63,733 bases of DNA from Kiloniellaceae bacterium (GCA_021776195.1 JAJFGK010000147.1:1-63733); one strand, 5' to 3'; shown: positions 52,487-62,350, counted from the stretch's first letter. Notes: generated by a model not told the origin, from the sequence alone. Program-made: numbers and translations.

Positions 52487-54631
52487 ATGAAGTTTTTGCG
52501 CCCATTGCGAGATCTCAGCATATCCACGAAGCTGATTGCCGGTTTTACCGCAATATCGATTGTCGCCGTGCTGGTCGGTGTCACCGGCCTGTACTTCATC
52601 GACAAGATCAACAGCACTTTGAACAACATAACGGATATCGCGGCGCCGACGGTCGAAACCTCGGACGACCTCATCGCCCTCATCTTCGAGGCGACAAAAG
52701 TCGCCGAGGAGATTATCGCCGACGAGGATATCGAGGAAATCGAAGAATTGGTGGTGGAACTGAAAGGTCTCGAGGCCGAATTCCACGGCACCTACAGGGA
52801 ATTGCAGGGCCTCGTGACCGACGAGTCGCTGCTTGATGAGCTCGAAACCGCAAAAACCGAGCAATTTGAGTTCAGTGAAAACGCCGAGCAGATGGTCGCC
52901 GCCCACAGACTTGAGATCTACAAGGAAACGCAGGCCTTCGCGTTGCTTGTAGATTTCGATGCCGCCGGCTCGCAACTCACCGAAGCACTGGATGAGTTCG
53001 CCGTGGAAAATGAAGCCGAGATGGCCAAGGCGGAGGAACTGGGCGACACTCTTGCCGAAGCGGGCAGCGGTGGTGAGGAAGTCAATCGGGTGCTCGGCCA
53101 GCTCTTCGACCAAGATTATCCCGTTGTTGAAGCGGCTTTGAAACTGCAGCGGATCGTTGCCGCCATGCAGGACACCGCCGGCGAGTATCTTGCCGAGGAA
53201 ACCGCCCCCGCCCTCGATAGGATCGAGGCCGATTTCGCTGAACTGGAGGAAGCGGGGAAGCCGCACTTGGAGGTATTGAAGGTCCTGGCGGAATCGGACG
53301 AAGACCGCGAGGATGCGTCCGACCTTGAGCACATGCTTGAGAACTGGGCGGCGCTCGCGCGCGGCAAGGGGCAGCTTTTCGACATCCACCGGCAGAAGCT
53401 GGCCGCCGAATTCCAGGCCGATAACTTCGCTGAGCTGCTGGAGATCGACACGGACAATGCCGCGGCAGCCCTGGACAAGGTGGCCGAGACCGCCGATGCG
53501 ATCAGCGATGGCGCGGACGAAGCGGCCGCACAGGCCGTCGATCAAGCCAGAACGGCCATCCTTTCGCTGCTCATCTTGGCGCTTTTCGGCTCAGTGGCGC
53601 TGCTGGTAATGATTGGTATGACCGTCGTGCGCCCCATCAAACTCTTGACCAAGGACATGGCGGTGCTCGCCGAGCGATACGGATCGGTGTTGAAGGTCGA
53701 AAAAGATAGCGGAGATGAGGTCGCAAGACTTGGCGCCGCATTCACCCACCTCGCCTCTCAAGTCAAGCAGCGGACAGCGGAACTGCAACAGCGGACCTTG
53801 GAGCTGGATGACGCCAACCGCGACCTGGAGCAGGAGCTTGAGCGCCGCCAGTCTCTGGAGGAACAACTCGTTCACGCTCAAAAGCTCGACAGCCTCGGCA
53901 CCTTGGCCGGAGGAATTGCGCACGACTTTAACAACATGCTCTATGTCATAACTGGCTGCACGAAGATGGCCATCGCTGAAACTCCGACGGATAGTCTGCT
54001 CGGCGAACTCCTCACCAAGATCGATCAAGCGGCGCAGCGGTCCAAATCGATTGTCAATCAGATCCTATTTTTCAGCCGGCACGAGACACCTGACCGAAAA
54101 CCGCTCGATGTTGCGAACGCCGTGCGGGAATCGGTCACCCTGTTGCGGGCCGGGTTGCCATCTTCGATGATCATGGACGTGGCTTGCGAGGAAAACTGCG
54201 GCACTGTGTTGGCGGATGAGACGCAAATCCAGCAACTGGCTGTCAACCTCGCGACAAACGGCTATCAAGCGCACGCCGATCGAAAAGGTACCATCAGCTT
54301 GACCGTGGATCAGGTCGACGTCGACGAGGCATTTGCCAGCCAGCACCTAAACCTCAATCATGGCCCTCATGTTCGCATTTCCGTGAAGGACCAAGGCTGC
54401 GGCATCCCAGCCGAGATCCTGCCGAAGATCTATGACCCCTTCTTCACAACCAAACCAGTTGGTGAAGGAACCGGCCTCGGTCTTGCCGTGGTCCATGGAA
54501 TAGTCGCGTCGCATGACGGTACCGTAGTGATTTCAACGAAAGTCGATCATGGAACGACCTTCGAGGTCTATTTTCCGATTTGGGAAGAGTCGATGGAGGA
54601 CCAGGAGGTCGAGAGACAGGTAAACGGATAG
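52487..54631 (+). CDS. Transmembrane histidine kinase with large sensor domain (shared with the downstream chemoreceptor)
   Basis: 714 residues. First membrane helix at about 16-40 (KLIAGFTAISIVAVLVGVTG), a periplasmic region to about 360 with two long acidic helical parts, second helix about 370-390, a HAMP-like linker (VVRPIKLLTKDMAVLAERYG), coiled coil, HisKA with GGIAHDFNNML and the ATPase with DQGCGIPAE and GEGTGLGLAVVHG. The sensor is strongly similar to that of the chemoreceptor at 55754: [20 protein letters not shown] and [11 protein letters not shown] recur almost unchanged. ATG 52487 has GAGAGGAA upstream. The receiver follows 29 bp later. Confidence 0.92.
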   Translation: MKFLRPLRDLSISTKLIAGFTAISIVAVLVGVTGLYFIDKINSTLNNITDIAAPTVETSDDLIALIFEATKVAEEIIADEDIEEIEELVVELKGLEAEFHGTYRELQGLVTDESLLDELETAKTEQFEFSENAEQMVAAHRLEIYKETQAFALLVDFDAAGSQLTEALDEFAVENEAEMAKAEELGDTLAEAGSGGEEVNRVLGQLFDQDYPVVEAALKLQRIVAAMQDTAGEYLAEETAPALDRIEADFAELEEAGKPHLEVLKVLAESDEDREDASDLEHMLENWAALARGKGQLFDIHRQKLAAEFQADNFAELLEIDTDNAAAALDKVAETADAISDGADEAAAQAVDQARTAILSLLILALFGSVALLVMIGMTVVRPIKLLTKDMAVLAERYGSVLKVEKDSGDEVARLGAAFTHLASQVKQRTAELQQRTLELDDANRDLEQELERRQSLEEQLVHAQKLDSLGTLAGGIAHDFNNMLYVITGCTKMAIAETPTDSLLGELLTKIDQAAQRSKSIVNQILFFSRHETPDRKPLDVANAVRESVTLLRAGLPSSMIMDVACEENCGTVLADETQIQQLAVNLATNGYQAHADRKGTISLTVDQVDVDEAFASQHLNLNHGPHVRISVKDQGCGIPAEILPKIYDPFFTTKPVGEGTGLGLAVVHGIVASHDGTVVISTKVDHGTTFEVYFPIWEESMEDQEVERQVNG

Positions 54632-54660
54632 ATGTAACGCTGCTACAGAGGAGAGCCGAG

Positions 54661-55053
54661 ATGGCTAGGATATTGGTTGTTGATGACGAGCCCCTGATCT
54701 GCAGGATGCTCGATACTTTCCTAACTCGCGCCGGTCATGAAGTCGAGACCGCGGCCGACGGTGCGAAAGCCGTAGGCATCGTCGATTCGGTCCCCGTGGA
54801 TTTGGTTATCGCTGACATTGTTATGCCCGAGAAGGATGGCCTCGAGACGATCATCCACATACGAAAAAGCCTCCCTAAACTCCCTGTCATTGCGATCTCC
54901 GGAGGGTCCCGCATCGGAAACTTCGACTTTCTTGCCATGGCAGAAAAACTCGGCGCCTGCGAGTCCTTCTATAAGCCTTTGGACAACGATGAACTGTTGC
55001 GCGCTATCGACAAATGCCTGAAGGAACCGCCCGTGGCAGAGAAACTGTACTAG
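54661..55053 (+). CDS. Single-domain response regulator
   Basis: 130 residues, receiver only. LVVDDEPLICRML acidic pocket, phosphoacceptor Asp in VIADIVMPEKDG, AISGGSR (Ser) and FYKPLDNDEL (Lys). AGAGGAGAGCC precedes the ATG. Just 29 bp after the kinase, its likely cognate partner. Without an output domain it may contact the chemotaxis machinery or a diguanylate enzyme elsewhere. Confidence 0.93.
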   Translation: MARILVVDDEPLICRMLDTFLTRAGHEVETAADGAKAVGIVDSVPVDLVIADIVMPEKDGLETIIHIRKSLPKLPVIAISGGSRIGNFDFLAMAEKLGACESFYKPLDNDELLRAIDKCLKEPPVAEKLY

Positions 55054-55753
55054 AGTTTCTCCTCTTTTCAGCAGCGGGCTCTGACCTGGCTAACGGCCTT
55101 CATCGGATGCGAAAATCCTTGTCTTGCAGTCGAGGACCGATCGTGCCGCAGACTCTGCCGCCGACTATTGCAAGGCGCGCTCCCCGTTTTTGATACAGCA
55201 AGAATTCACACACATATTTGCGCAATGGCGCAGATTCGGAAGATCGGGGTCCTGCGACACCATGAGCCGGGCCTGGGCTTCGTCGCGACGGTTCTCGTTG
55301 AAGCTCTTCGAAACGACACTTAAAACGTCTCCTAACCTCTTGCACACCTGCGTTCCGTAACGCCTCGGAATAGAGCGCCCCGGAATTTTGCGCCCCGGAA
55401 AATTTGCGCCCAGGTATCCCGCGCCCTGGTTCGGGCCCCCAATCCACCATCAGCATAGTCCCGCCGGACGGCATTGGCTCATCCACCCGGAAGCCTGCGC
55501 TTCCTGCGTTCGAGGCGGCAATCCCGGCCGCAGGGACTCTCCTTTCGCCGGCTAAATCAAGCGAGGACCGACGACCGGTCACCTCCATTTCGACGACGGT
55601 CCCACGTTTTTTTGGCCTTTAGGAAAACGTTAGAGAGTTTACTTTAAACAATATTGTATGTTTAAATCTCGTCACGAACGTTGAACTGCGACTAGCGTCG
55701 CGACGAGATCGGCCAGGAACAGGATGACAACCAAGCTTCAAGGAGACTGTGCA
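55054..55753. other. 700-bp gap, mostly without a gene, with promoter-like dyad
   Basis: No supported gene; an open frame on the minus strand at 55100-55588 has unusual composition and no ribosome site. TTTAAAC-N10-GTTTAAA at 55643-55666 is a perfect 7-bp dyad in an AT-rich stretch about 90 bp before the chemoreceptor start, probably regulatory. Confidence 0.4.
55643..55666. promoter_or_regulatory. TTTAAAC-N10-GTTTAAA dyad upstream of chemoreceptor
   Basis: Perfect 7-base arms in an AT-rich stretch. No regulator can be named. Confidence 0.35.
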
Positions 55754-58000
55754 ATGTTTGGGAATGGCAAACTTCTCGGGAACGAACCGAAACACGTCCT
55801 CACACCCCTGCCACATGAGAAGTCGAAGCCCGCCTTCGGCATGAAGGTTTCCACGAAGCTGATCGCGGGATTCACGACCTTGGCCCTGATCGGCGCCCTG
55901 GTCGGCGTGGCAGGGTTGTTCTTCGTCGACAGAATTAGCGGGACGGTGGATGTCATCAAGGATGTTGCCCAGCCCGCTGTCTTCAGATCGGACGAGCTTA
56001 TCGCCAATGTTCTGGAGGCAACGAATGTAGCCGAGGAGGCTATCGCCGACGAAGATTTGGAGGATATCGACCAGCCATTGGTTGAATTCGAAGAGCTAAA
56101 TACCGCGTTCCAGCGCAAGTTCGCCGAACTTCAGACTGTCGTCACCGACGAGAGCCTCATCGACGAGATGCGCACCGCAATCGACAAACACACAGAGTTT
56201 GTCGAGCTGTCCCTCAAGATGTTTGCCGTCCACCGACGCGAGCTCGAAGAGGAGGCCAAAGGCTATCGGTTGCTCGAGGAGTTCGATGCCTTGGGAGGAA
56301 AGCTTGTCATCGCCCTGGACGAATTCGCGCAGGAAAACGAGGCGGAGATGGCCAAGGCCGAAGAGGAAGGCGACAGGCTTGTGCAACTCGGTGCCGATGG
56401 GCATGCGGTCAACGAGGTCCTCGGCCAGCTTTTTGACCAGGACTATCCCGTGGTCGAGTCGGCGTTGAAGCTACAGCGTCTCATCTTCGAAATACAGGAC
56501 ACCGCCGGCGAATACCTGGCGGAGGAGAAAGCCGAAAAGCTCGGCGCGATTAATGCCGAGTTGGAACGCCTACAGAACCAGGCGACACCTCTCATGGACA
56601 TCATCACTGAGTTTGCGGAAACCGAAGAAGACCGAGCAGATGCGAGTGCGCTGATAACGCTCTTCTCGCAGTGGGTCGCCTTTGCCACAGACGACGAGAT
56701 GCTGTTCGACACACACAGGGATATGTTGGACGCGGAGCAAGAGGCTGAGCTGCTAACCGAGCAGCTCGAGGCCGCGGCCGACGCCGTGGCCGAAGAAATG
56801 CACGGCGTGGCAGAATTCGCAAAGGAAGTTTCCAATCAGGCTGGCGAGCGGTCCGCGGAGGCCGTGGTTCAAGCGCAGATATCGATCCTCACTCTTCTTG
56901 TGGTGGCGCTGGCGGTGTCGGGCGCCCTGATTGCCGTGAGCATCTACTCTATCGTTCGCCCCATGAGGCAAATGACCCACGCAACGACGGTGCTGAGCGG
57001 CGGCGATCATGAGATAGAGGTGCCTAGCCTCGATCGAACCGACGAGATCGGCGCCATGGCCTCGGCCGTGCAAATTTTCAAGGAGAACGCGATCGAGAAG
57101 ATCCGCTTGGAAGCCGAGCGAAAAGAGGCCGAGGAGTGCGCCGCCGAGGAGAAGCGTCAGACGATGCTACAGATGGCGGACAATCTGGAGGAATCGGTGG
57201 GTGGCATCGTCGACGTGGTTTCTTCGGCGGCGACCGAGATGCAATCGACCGCGCGGTCGATGACGGAGACTGCCGAGGAGACCAGCACCCAAGCGACCGC
57301 GGTGGCCGCCTCCACCGAGGAAGCCTCCGGCAATGTCAGTACCGTCGCCTCGGCGGCCGAGGAGCTTTCAAGCTCGGTCAACGAGATCCTCCGCCAGGTC
57401 GCGCGATCTTCGGAAATCACCAACCAAGCCGTGGAGGAGGCCGGCCGCACGACCAGCACCGTCAAGGGCATGGCCGAGGCGGCGCAGAAGATTGGCCAGG
57501 TGGTCGAGTTGATCAGCGAAATCGCCGAGCAGACCAACCTGCTGGCACTCAATGCGACCATCGAGGCGGCACGCGCCGGCGAAGCCGGCAAGGGGTTTGC
57601 CGTCGTCGCTTCCGAGGTCAAGAACCTCGCCACCCAGACGGCCAAGGCCACGGAGGAAATCGCCACCCAGATCACGGATATGCAAACGATCACCGGTCAC
57701 ACCGCGACGGCGATCGAGGCGATCAGTGGGATCATTGCCGAAGTGAACGACTGCGCCAGCGGCATTGCCTCCGCCGTGGAGGAACAAGGCGCGGCAACCC
57801 AGGAGATCGCCCGCAACGTACAGCAGGCGGCGCAAGGCACCCAGGATGTCTCTTCGAACATTTCAGGGGTGACGCAGGCGGCCGAGAAGACCGGAGCCTC
57901 CGCGGGCCTGGTCCTGACAGCCGCCGACCAACTGTCGAGCCAGTCGGAAGCCTTGCGCAGCGAAGTTCGCAAGTTCTTGGACTCGATTCGAGCCGCCTGA
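55754..58000 (+). CDS. Methyl-accepting chemotaxis protein with sensor domain shared with kinase 52487
   Basis: 748 residues. Membrane helices at about 38-60 and 385-408 flank a 325-residue periplasmic sensor. HAMP follows ([20 protein letters not shown]), then the methyl-accepting coiled coil with the hairpin-tip signature [20 protein letters not shown], then [20 protein letters not shown]. It feeds signals to CheA/CheW, encoded elsewhere. The sensor matches the kinase's: [14 protein letters not shown] vs [45 protein letters not shown]. No C-terminal CheR-binding pentapeptide. AGGAGA lies 7 bp before ATG 55754. Confidence 0.95.
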   Translation: MFGNGKLLGNEPKHVLTPLPHEKSKPAFGMKVSTKLIAGFTTLALIGALVGVAGLFFVDRISGTVDVIKDVAQPAVFRSDELIANVLEATNVAEEAIADEDLEDIDQPLVEFEELNTAFQRKFAELQTVVTDESLIDEMRTAIDKHTEFVELSLKMFAVHRRELEEEAKGYRLLEEFDALGGKLVIALDEFAQENEAEMAKAEEEGDRLVQLGADGHAVNEVLGQLFDQDYPVVESALKLQRLIFEIQDTAGEYLAEEKAEKLGAINAELERLQNQATPLMDIITEFAETEEDRADASALITLFSQWVAFATDDEMLFDTHRDMLDAEQEAELLTEQLEAAADAVAEEMHGVAEFAKEVSNQAGERSAEAVVQAQISILTLLVVALAVSGALIAVSIYSIVRPMRQMTHATTVLSGGDHEIEVPSLDRTDEIGAMASAVQIFKENAIEKIRLEAERKEAEECAAEEKRQTMLQMADNLEESVGGIVDVVSSAATEMQSTARSMTETAEETSTQATAVAASTEEASGNVSTVASAAEELSSSVNEILRQVARSSEITNQAVEEAGRTTSTVKGMAEAAQKIGQVVELISEIAEQTNLLALNATIEAARAGEAGKGFAVVASEVKNLATQTAKATEEIATQITDMQTITGHTATAIEAISGIIAEVNDCASGIASAVEEQGAATQEIARNVQQAAQGTQDVSSNISGVTQAAEKTGASAGLVLTAADQLSSQSEALRSEVRKFLDSIRAA

Positions 58001-58181
58001 CCCTCGCTGTCGTGGTCTGTCCCCTGCGATCGAAACTCTTGTCCTCGCCGCAGATCGCAGGGGCCAGGCCGGGCATCTCTTGGTTCGGCTTGGGGCTCAT
58101 TCCAGACCACTTGCGCAACCGAACGGCGCCTGGCGGCACCGGTCCCATGAAACAGGCATTTAGCAGCGCAAGGCGGTTACG

Positions 58182-59597
58182 ATGACCCCCAAGAAGTTCA
58201 GCTCCGCAAAACCCGACCTTGCAGTCTGCGTCCTGGTCCTAGTCGGGTCCTTCGCGCTTGCAGGATACCTGGACTTGGCCGAGCTGTGGCACTCGTGGTC
58301 CCAGGCGCACGGTGATTGGCAGGTCGATGAGTTGTTGCCGGCTCTTGGGCTGAGCTCGGTTGGCCTTGCCTGGTATTCTTTTCGGCGCTGGCGGGAAGCG
58401 CGTCGGGAAGCCGATTTCCGCAATCAGATGAATCGACGACTCCAAGAAGAGACCGCTACCCGAAAGCGAACCGAAGGCTTGTTGCGCGAAAGCGAGACCT
58501 GGAACCGTCAAGCTTCGCGCTTCGCCAGAGTCGGTGACTACCTTTGGGACACTGAAGACGACTGCTGCCTGCACTGTTCTACGGAGCTAGCCCGCATCCA
58601 CGATCTCACTCCGATCGGATACCTGGCTCAAACAACGACCCTGAACGACCGCCTTTCGTCGGTTTATCCGGATGACCGTGACGCCGTGAAGGAAGCCATC
58701 AGGGCCGTTCGTCATGGGCGAACCCTGGAATTCGAGTATCGGATCGTCACGGCGCGTGGCGATCTTCGATACCTGCGTCAGATCTCTAAACCCGTCCTCG
58801 ATGCGAGCGGTTCGGTTATCCAAGAGCATGGCATGAGCCAGGACGTCACCGAGATTAGGCGTGCGGGGGAGCGCCTTTGCCATCTGCAGACAATGGAGGT
58901 GGTAGGCCGGCTCACCGGTGGCCTCGCCCACGAATACAACAATTTGCTTGCCATTATCAGGGGGCACAGCGAATTGCTCGATGGCCACCTCGGGGCGAAT
59001 GTCGTGTCCCTCGCCGCGATACAGGGCGCGGTCGTACGTGGTAGCCAACTGACCCAACAGTTGCTCGCCTATTCGCAACTACAGACCTTGAAGCCAAAAG
59101 CCATCCACCTTGGAGACCTGGTTTCGGACAACTCCATGCGGATAGCCCGCAGCCTCGGGGATAGGACCGAGTTCGAGGCTTCCGCCGATCCAGACCTTTG
59201 GAAAGCCGTTGCAGATAAAGCCCAAGTGGAGCTCGCGCTCATCAACTTGGTGCTGAACGCTCGCGATGCCATGCCCGACGGAGGCAAGCTGACAATCCGC
59301 TGCGCCAACGCCCGGCTCGACCAAAGGCACCTGGCCGAGAGCCCCGACGTCAGGCCCGGACACTATGTGGAGCTGACGGTCATGGATACGGGGACCGGAA
59401 TGAGTGCCGAAGTGGGGTCCAAAGCCACACAGCCCTTCTTTACAACCAAGGAGGTCGGCAAGGGCAGCGGACTCGGGCTCTCGATGGTTTACGGCTTCAT
59501 CAAGCAGTCAGGCGGCCACGCGGCGATCATCAGCGAGGTAGATTGCGGGACGACGATTAAGCTCTACTTGCCGAGAGCCGGTCCCGGGGCGGCGTGA
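58182..59597 (+). CDS. Membrane PAS histidine kinase, orphan
   Basis: 471 residues. Two-helix membrane domain (about 12-30 and 50-66) with WQVDELL between and LAWYSFRRWREARRE after, similar to the kinase at 4254. Then a PAS domain (about 105-225; RVGDYLWDTEDDCCLH, then EYRIVTARGDLRYLRQISKP), HisKA with GGLAHEYNNLLAI and the ATPase with DTGTGMSAE and GLGLSMVYGF. No receiver adjacent; the 54661 receiver is the nearest. Confidence 0.92.
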   Translation: MTPKKFSSAKPDLAVCVLVLVGSFALAGYLDLAELWHSWSQAHGDWQVDELLPALGLSSVGLAWYSFRRWREARREADFRNQMNRRLQEETATRKRTEGLLRESETWNRQASRFARVGDYLWDTEDDCCLHCSTELARIHDLTPIGYLAQTTTLNDRLSSVYPDDRDAVKEAIRAVRHGRTLEFEYRIVTARGDLRYLRQISKPVLDASGSVIQEHGMSQDVTEIRRAGERLCHLQTMEVVGRLTGGLAHEYNNLLAIIRGHSELLDGHLGANVVSLAAIQGAVVRGSQLTQQLLAYSQLQTLKPKAIHLGDLVSDNSMRIARSLGDRTEFEASADPDLWKAVADKAQVELALINLVLNARDAMPDGGKLTIRCANARLDQRHLAESPDVRPGHYVELTVMDTGTGMSAEVGSKATQPFFTTKEVGKGSGLGLSMVYGFIKQSGGHAAIISEVDCGTTIKLYLPRAGPGAA

Positions 59598-59914
59598 TCG
59601 CCTCCGCGGCCGTGTCGTCTTTGGCCGCTCGACGGAAACAGCGCCTTCGATAAGGCCGAGCCGAGCAGCAGGGCGAATCTCCGGTCGAGGCTCGGCCCGT
59701 CGGGCGTTTGGTGCGGGTGGAGGGACTTGAACCCCCACTTCCTTGCGGAAACCAGATTTTGAGTCTGGCGAATAACCATATCACCTAGTTGGATCGAGCT
59801 AGATCGAGTTCCATATTGTAATATTTTCCGCTAGTTAGCGCCGCATTCGCTTGCACCACACATGACGCTGTGCGACACATGGTGGTAGCAAACTTGTAGC
59901 GAAAGAACCCAACC
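59598..59914. other. Junction of chromosome and integrative element
   Basis: 317 bp containing the tRNA-Leu 3' fragment (listed separately) and the leader of the integrase gene. Near 59856-59892, inverted ACCAC/GTGGT and repeated CACATG could form an integrase or excisionase site. No gene. Confidence 0.5.
59709..59770 (-). tRNA. tRNA-Leu(CAA), 3' fragment only (attachment site)
   Basis: Reading the minus strand: anticodon stem CCAGA, loop CTCAAAA with anticodon CAA, stem TCTGG, a long class II variable arm (TTCCGCAAGGAA), a T-arm with TTCAAGT and the end CACCCGCACCA. The acceptor 3' strand CACCCGC needs a 5' partner GCGGGTG, but upstream of the anticodon arm there is only unrelated sequence (from 59771), so D-arm and 5' acceptor are absent. 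This is the 3' fragment left at one end of an element that integrated in tRNA-Leu; the functional copy should be at the far end. Confidence 0.8.
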
Positions 59915-61090
59915 ATGCGAGCAAAGCTAACCAAACGGCAGATCGATGTGCTCGCCCCATCAACCAAGACTCGGACGGTTTGGGACACCGACCTGAAGGG
60001 GTTTGGCCTAAGGATCTCGCCCGGAGGCACGAAGGCCTATGTCGTCAAATACCGCTATCGCAACAAGCAGCACTGGCACACGATCGGGAAGCATGGCCGC
60101 GGCTGGACCGCCGACCTCGCGCGCAAAGAAGTGACGCGTATCTTCGGGGAGATCGCCCAGGGACACAATCCGCTCGCGAAGAATGCTCGATGGGGTCGGT
60201 CTCCGACGGTCTCCGACACGCTTGACCGCTACCTCGAGGAACACGTGGCCATTCACAACAAGAAAAGAACGCGAGAAGAGGTCAACAGGATCGTTCGCAC
60301 GAAGATTCGGCCCACGTTCGGACACCTCAAGGTCGTCGAGGTCACGAAATCCGAGATTCAAAGCTGGCATTTGACAATGCAACTAACCCCAAGGGAGGCT
60401 AACCATGCATTGGCCGTACTCTCCAAGTGCATGAGCCTTTGCGCCAACATCTGGGGCTACATTCAGTCGAACCCCTGTTTGGGTCTTCCTCGGTTTCGCG
60501 AAAACTCTCGCGACCGCTTCTTCGACGCTAGCGAACTTAAACGACTGGGGGCAGCTATAAGACAGTCGCGCAATGAAAACCTCATTGGTCCGAAAGAATT
60601 GACTGTCGTTGAGTTGCTGGCACTAACGGGTTGTCGTCGATCAGAAATCCTCGGTCTTACATGGCAGGAAGTTGATCTAGATTCGGGCTTCCTGCGCCTC
60701 AGGGATGCAAAAACAGGGGACCGCTTGGTGCCGCTTGGGCAACCAGCTATCGATTTATTGAAGGATATGCGGCGCCCCCTTAGTCCCGACGAAATCGTGA
60801 TTCAGCGGAATGCTGGAGGAGAGCCGGTATCACCAAACACGCTTTACAAAGCTTGGAAACGGCTTTGCAACCTTGCGCGGCTCGAGGATGCAAATCTTCA
60901 TGATCTGCGGCACACAACTGGAACCATCGGCGGTCAAAGCGGCGCAAATGCCTTTGAGGTCCGCGATCTCCTTGGTCACCGAGGAATTGCCATGACCGCG
61001 CGTTACGTGGGCCGAGGGACCCAAGAATCACGACGATTGGCCGACTCGGTATCGAGGAGGATATTTGAGGCAATGGGCCACATTGAGTGA
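59915..61090 (+). CDS. Tyrosine-recombinase integrase
   Basis: 391 residues, of the P4/tRNA-targeting type. N-terminal DUF4102-like domain (LTKRQIDVLAPSTKTRTVWD, GFGLRISPGGTKAYVVKYRY), core-binding domain (VSDTLDRYLEEHVAIHNKKR), then the catalytic Arg in LTGCRRSEILGLTW, HDLRHTTG, LLGHRGIAM and nucleophile Tyr in ARYVGRG. It starts 145 bp from the truncated tRNA-Leu, so it should have catalysed integration there. Its stop overlaps the GTG start of the next gene. Confidence 0.95.
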   Translation: MRAKLTKRQIDVLAPSTKTRTVWDTDLKGFGLRISPGGTKAYVVKYRYRNKQHWHTIGKHGRGWTADLARKEVTRIFGEIAQGHNPLAKNARWGRSPTVSDTLDRYLEEHVAIHNKKRTREEVNRIVRTKIRPTFGHLKVVEVTKSEIQSWHLTMQLTPREANHALAVLSKCMSLCANIWGYIQSNPCLGLPRFRENSRDRFFDASELKRLGAAIRQSRNENLIGPKELTVVELLALTGCRRSEILGLTWQEVDLDSGFLRLRDAKTGDRLVPLGQPAIDLLKDMRRPLSPDEIVIQRNAGGEPVSPNTLYKAWKRLCNLARLEDANLHDLRHTTGTIGGQSGANAFEVRDLLGHRGIAMTARYVGRGTQESRRLADSVSRRIFEAMGHIE

Positions 61091-62004
61091 TTCGATTGCG
61101 AAGGGAATACCGAGTGGAGTTCAACTTCCGGACTGATGACCTCGATGAGCCGCATATTCGAGCATTGGCCCAGTGGGAATTACTGGCCTTAATGGCTTGG
61201 CCGCATAATGAAGAGCGAAGACGACAATATCTTGCGCCCCTCGTCCTAGAACTGCGCAAGAAACTAATCGAAGCTTGTGATCAAAGTTTAGATGAAATTT
61301 TGGAAGAATTTTCAACGGAGTGGCTATGGCGTTCTAAAGAAGATTATGATGCAGCATCGCAAATGTCGATCGATTGGATTGGAGGGAAAATGGATGAGAT
61401 CACCGGCTTTTATTTGGACACATTCAGCGATAAACTCGGTGGACTTGATTCATTAGTAGAGAACCCGCCATTCCATGAGATGTGGGGGCAAATAGAAAAG
61501 GAATATCCAAGGATTATTTTAGCAGGTGAAATGTTACTAGATATTATTTCAATGGCCAAGCATCACGCGCACCAAATACGTGGTGGCGCCAGCGTCAAAA
61601 AGGCGATTTATCTTGTCCAGAACATAGCAAACATGGATGACTTCCCCACGAACGAAGCATCTCTAAAAAAACTTTGGAGTGAGAAGAAATGCGTGGCGCA
61701 TCTGTGTGCAGCATTTCATGCCATCACGGCAGAGAACGTCGAGCCCGCCACCAAGACCGATCGGACAGGGACTAGTTGGGGTATCCATGTCAAGGATTTC
61801 CGATCCATTGCCTTTGCCGCCCAGGATTTCGTGACCAGTTTCACACCTTCCGGCCGCGAGCAGCCAATCGCGGGGCCAGAGGATATATTTGTCCTCCCCG
61901 AATCACTCCGTCCTCGCGACGGTGACGCGGACGTTCTATTTCCAGAGTTGGAACCTCATGAACTCGAGGTTCTCGCTGGCTACCGGGCCCCCGCTCCCTA
62001 TTAA
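61087..62004 (+). CDS. Unknown cargo protein of the integrative element
   Basis: 305 residues, no family recognised. Start GTG 61087 overlaps the integrase stop (GTGA). It is a soluble, mostly helical protein with a charged N-terminus (RTDDLDEPHIRALAQWELLA), a Trp-rich part (EEFSTEWLWRSKEDYDAASQ) and a middle helix pair (ILAGEMLLDIISMAKHHAHQ). No signal peptide or membrane helix. GC is clearly lower than in the chromosome, in line with foreign origin. Element accessory or defence role is possible but unproven. Confidence 0.7.
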   Translation: MIRLRREYRVEFNFRTDDLDEPHIRALAQWELLALMAWPHNEERRRQYLAPLVLELRKKLIEACDQSLDEILEEFSTEWLWRSKEDYDAASQMSIDWIGGKMDEITGFYLDTFSDKLGGLDSLVENPPFHEMWGQIEKEYPRIILAGEMLLDIISMAKHHAHQIRGGASVKKAIYLVQNIANMDDFPTNEASLKKLWSEKKCVAHLCAAFHAITAENVEPATKTDRTGTSWGIHVKDFRSIAFAAQDFVTSFTPSGREQPIAGPEDIFVLPESLRPRDGDADVLFPELEPHELEVLAGYRAPAPY

Positions 62005-62014
62005 AATCAGGCAA

Positions 62015-62066
62015 GGTTCTAACCTGGGTTCTCGCTTTCAGAACCTAGGTTCTGAGCGCTAGAACC
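62015..62066. promoter_or_regulatory. GGTTCT operator array upstream of AlpA-like gene
   Basis: Five copies of GGTTCT (three direct, two inverted) at 62015, 62027, 62040, 62048 and 62061, spaced about 8-13 bp. AGAACCTAGGTTCT at 62040-62053 is a perfect 14-bp palindrome. It sits 81 bp before the HTH gene and is probably an operator or excision/iteron site of the element. Confidence 0.65.
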
Positions 62067-62146
62067 CAATTATCAGAGACCCCACCCGGCTCTACCTCCT
62101 CGACTATCACGGCGTCATACCAAGCCCTATCGAGGAGGAAAGAGCT

Positions 62147-62350
62147 ATGGACCGCGGAAGCGACCGGCTGGTCGACGACAAGATTCTGTCCAAAACAACT
62201 CGCCTCAGCCGGTCCTACTGGCAGAAGAAGCGGGTTTCCGGAGATGGACCGCCATACTACGAGGTCGGCCGCCGCTGTCTTTATGACCTAGACGAGGTGA
62301 TCGCCTGGATCAAATCCCACCGTCGCAGCTCAACTAGCGATGCGGCCTAG
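62147..62350 (+). CDS. AlpA-like helix-turn-helix protein (excisionase-type)
   Basis: 67 residues. The MerR/AlpA-type DNA-binding fold is seen in DDKILSKTTRLSRSYWQKKR, then GPPYYEVGRRCLYDLDEVIA. Such proteins regulate or direct excision of integrated elements. GAGGAGG lies 8 bp before the ATG. The GGTTCT array is immediately upstream. Confidence 0.85.
   Translation: MDRGSDRLVDDKILSKTTRLSRSYWQKKRVSGDGPPYYEVGRRCLYDLDEVIAWIKSHRRSSTSDAA

Noticed and set aside
55100..55588. 162-codon minus-strand open frame as a gene
   Set aside because: No ribosome site, no family motif, odd Arg/Ser/Gly-rich sequence.
59709..59796. A complete tRNA-Leu gene
   Set aside because: The acceptor 5' strand and D-arm cannot be found upstream of the anticodon arm, so only the 3' part is supported.
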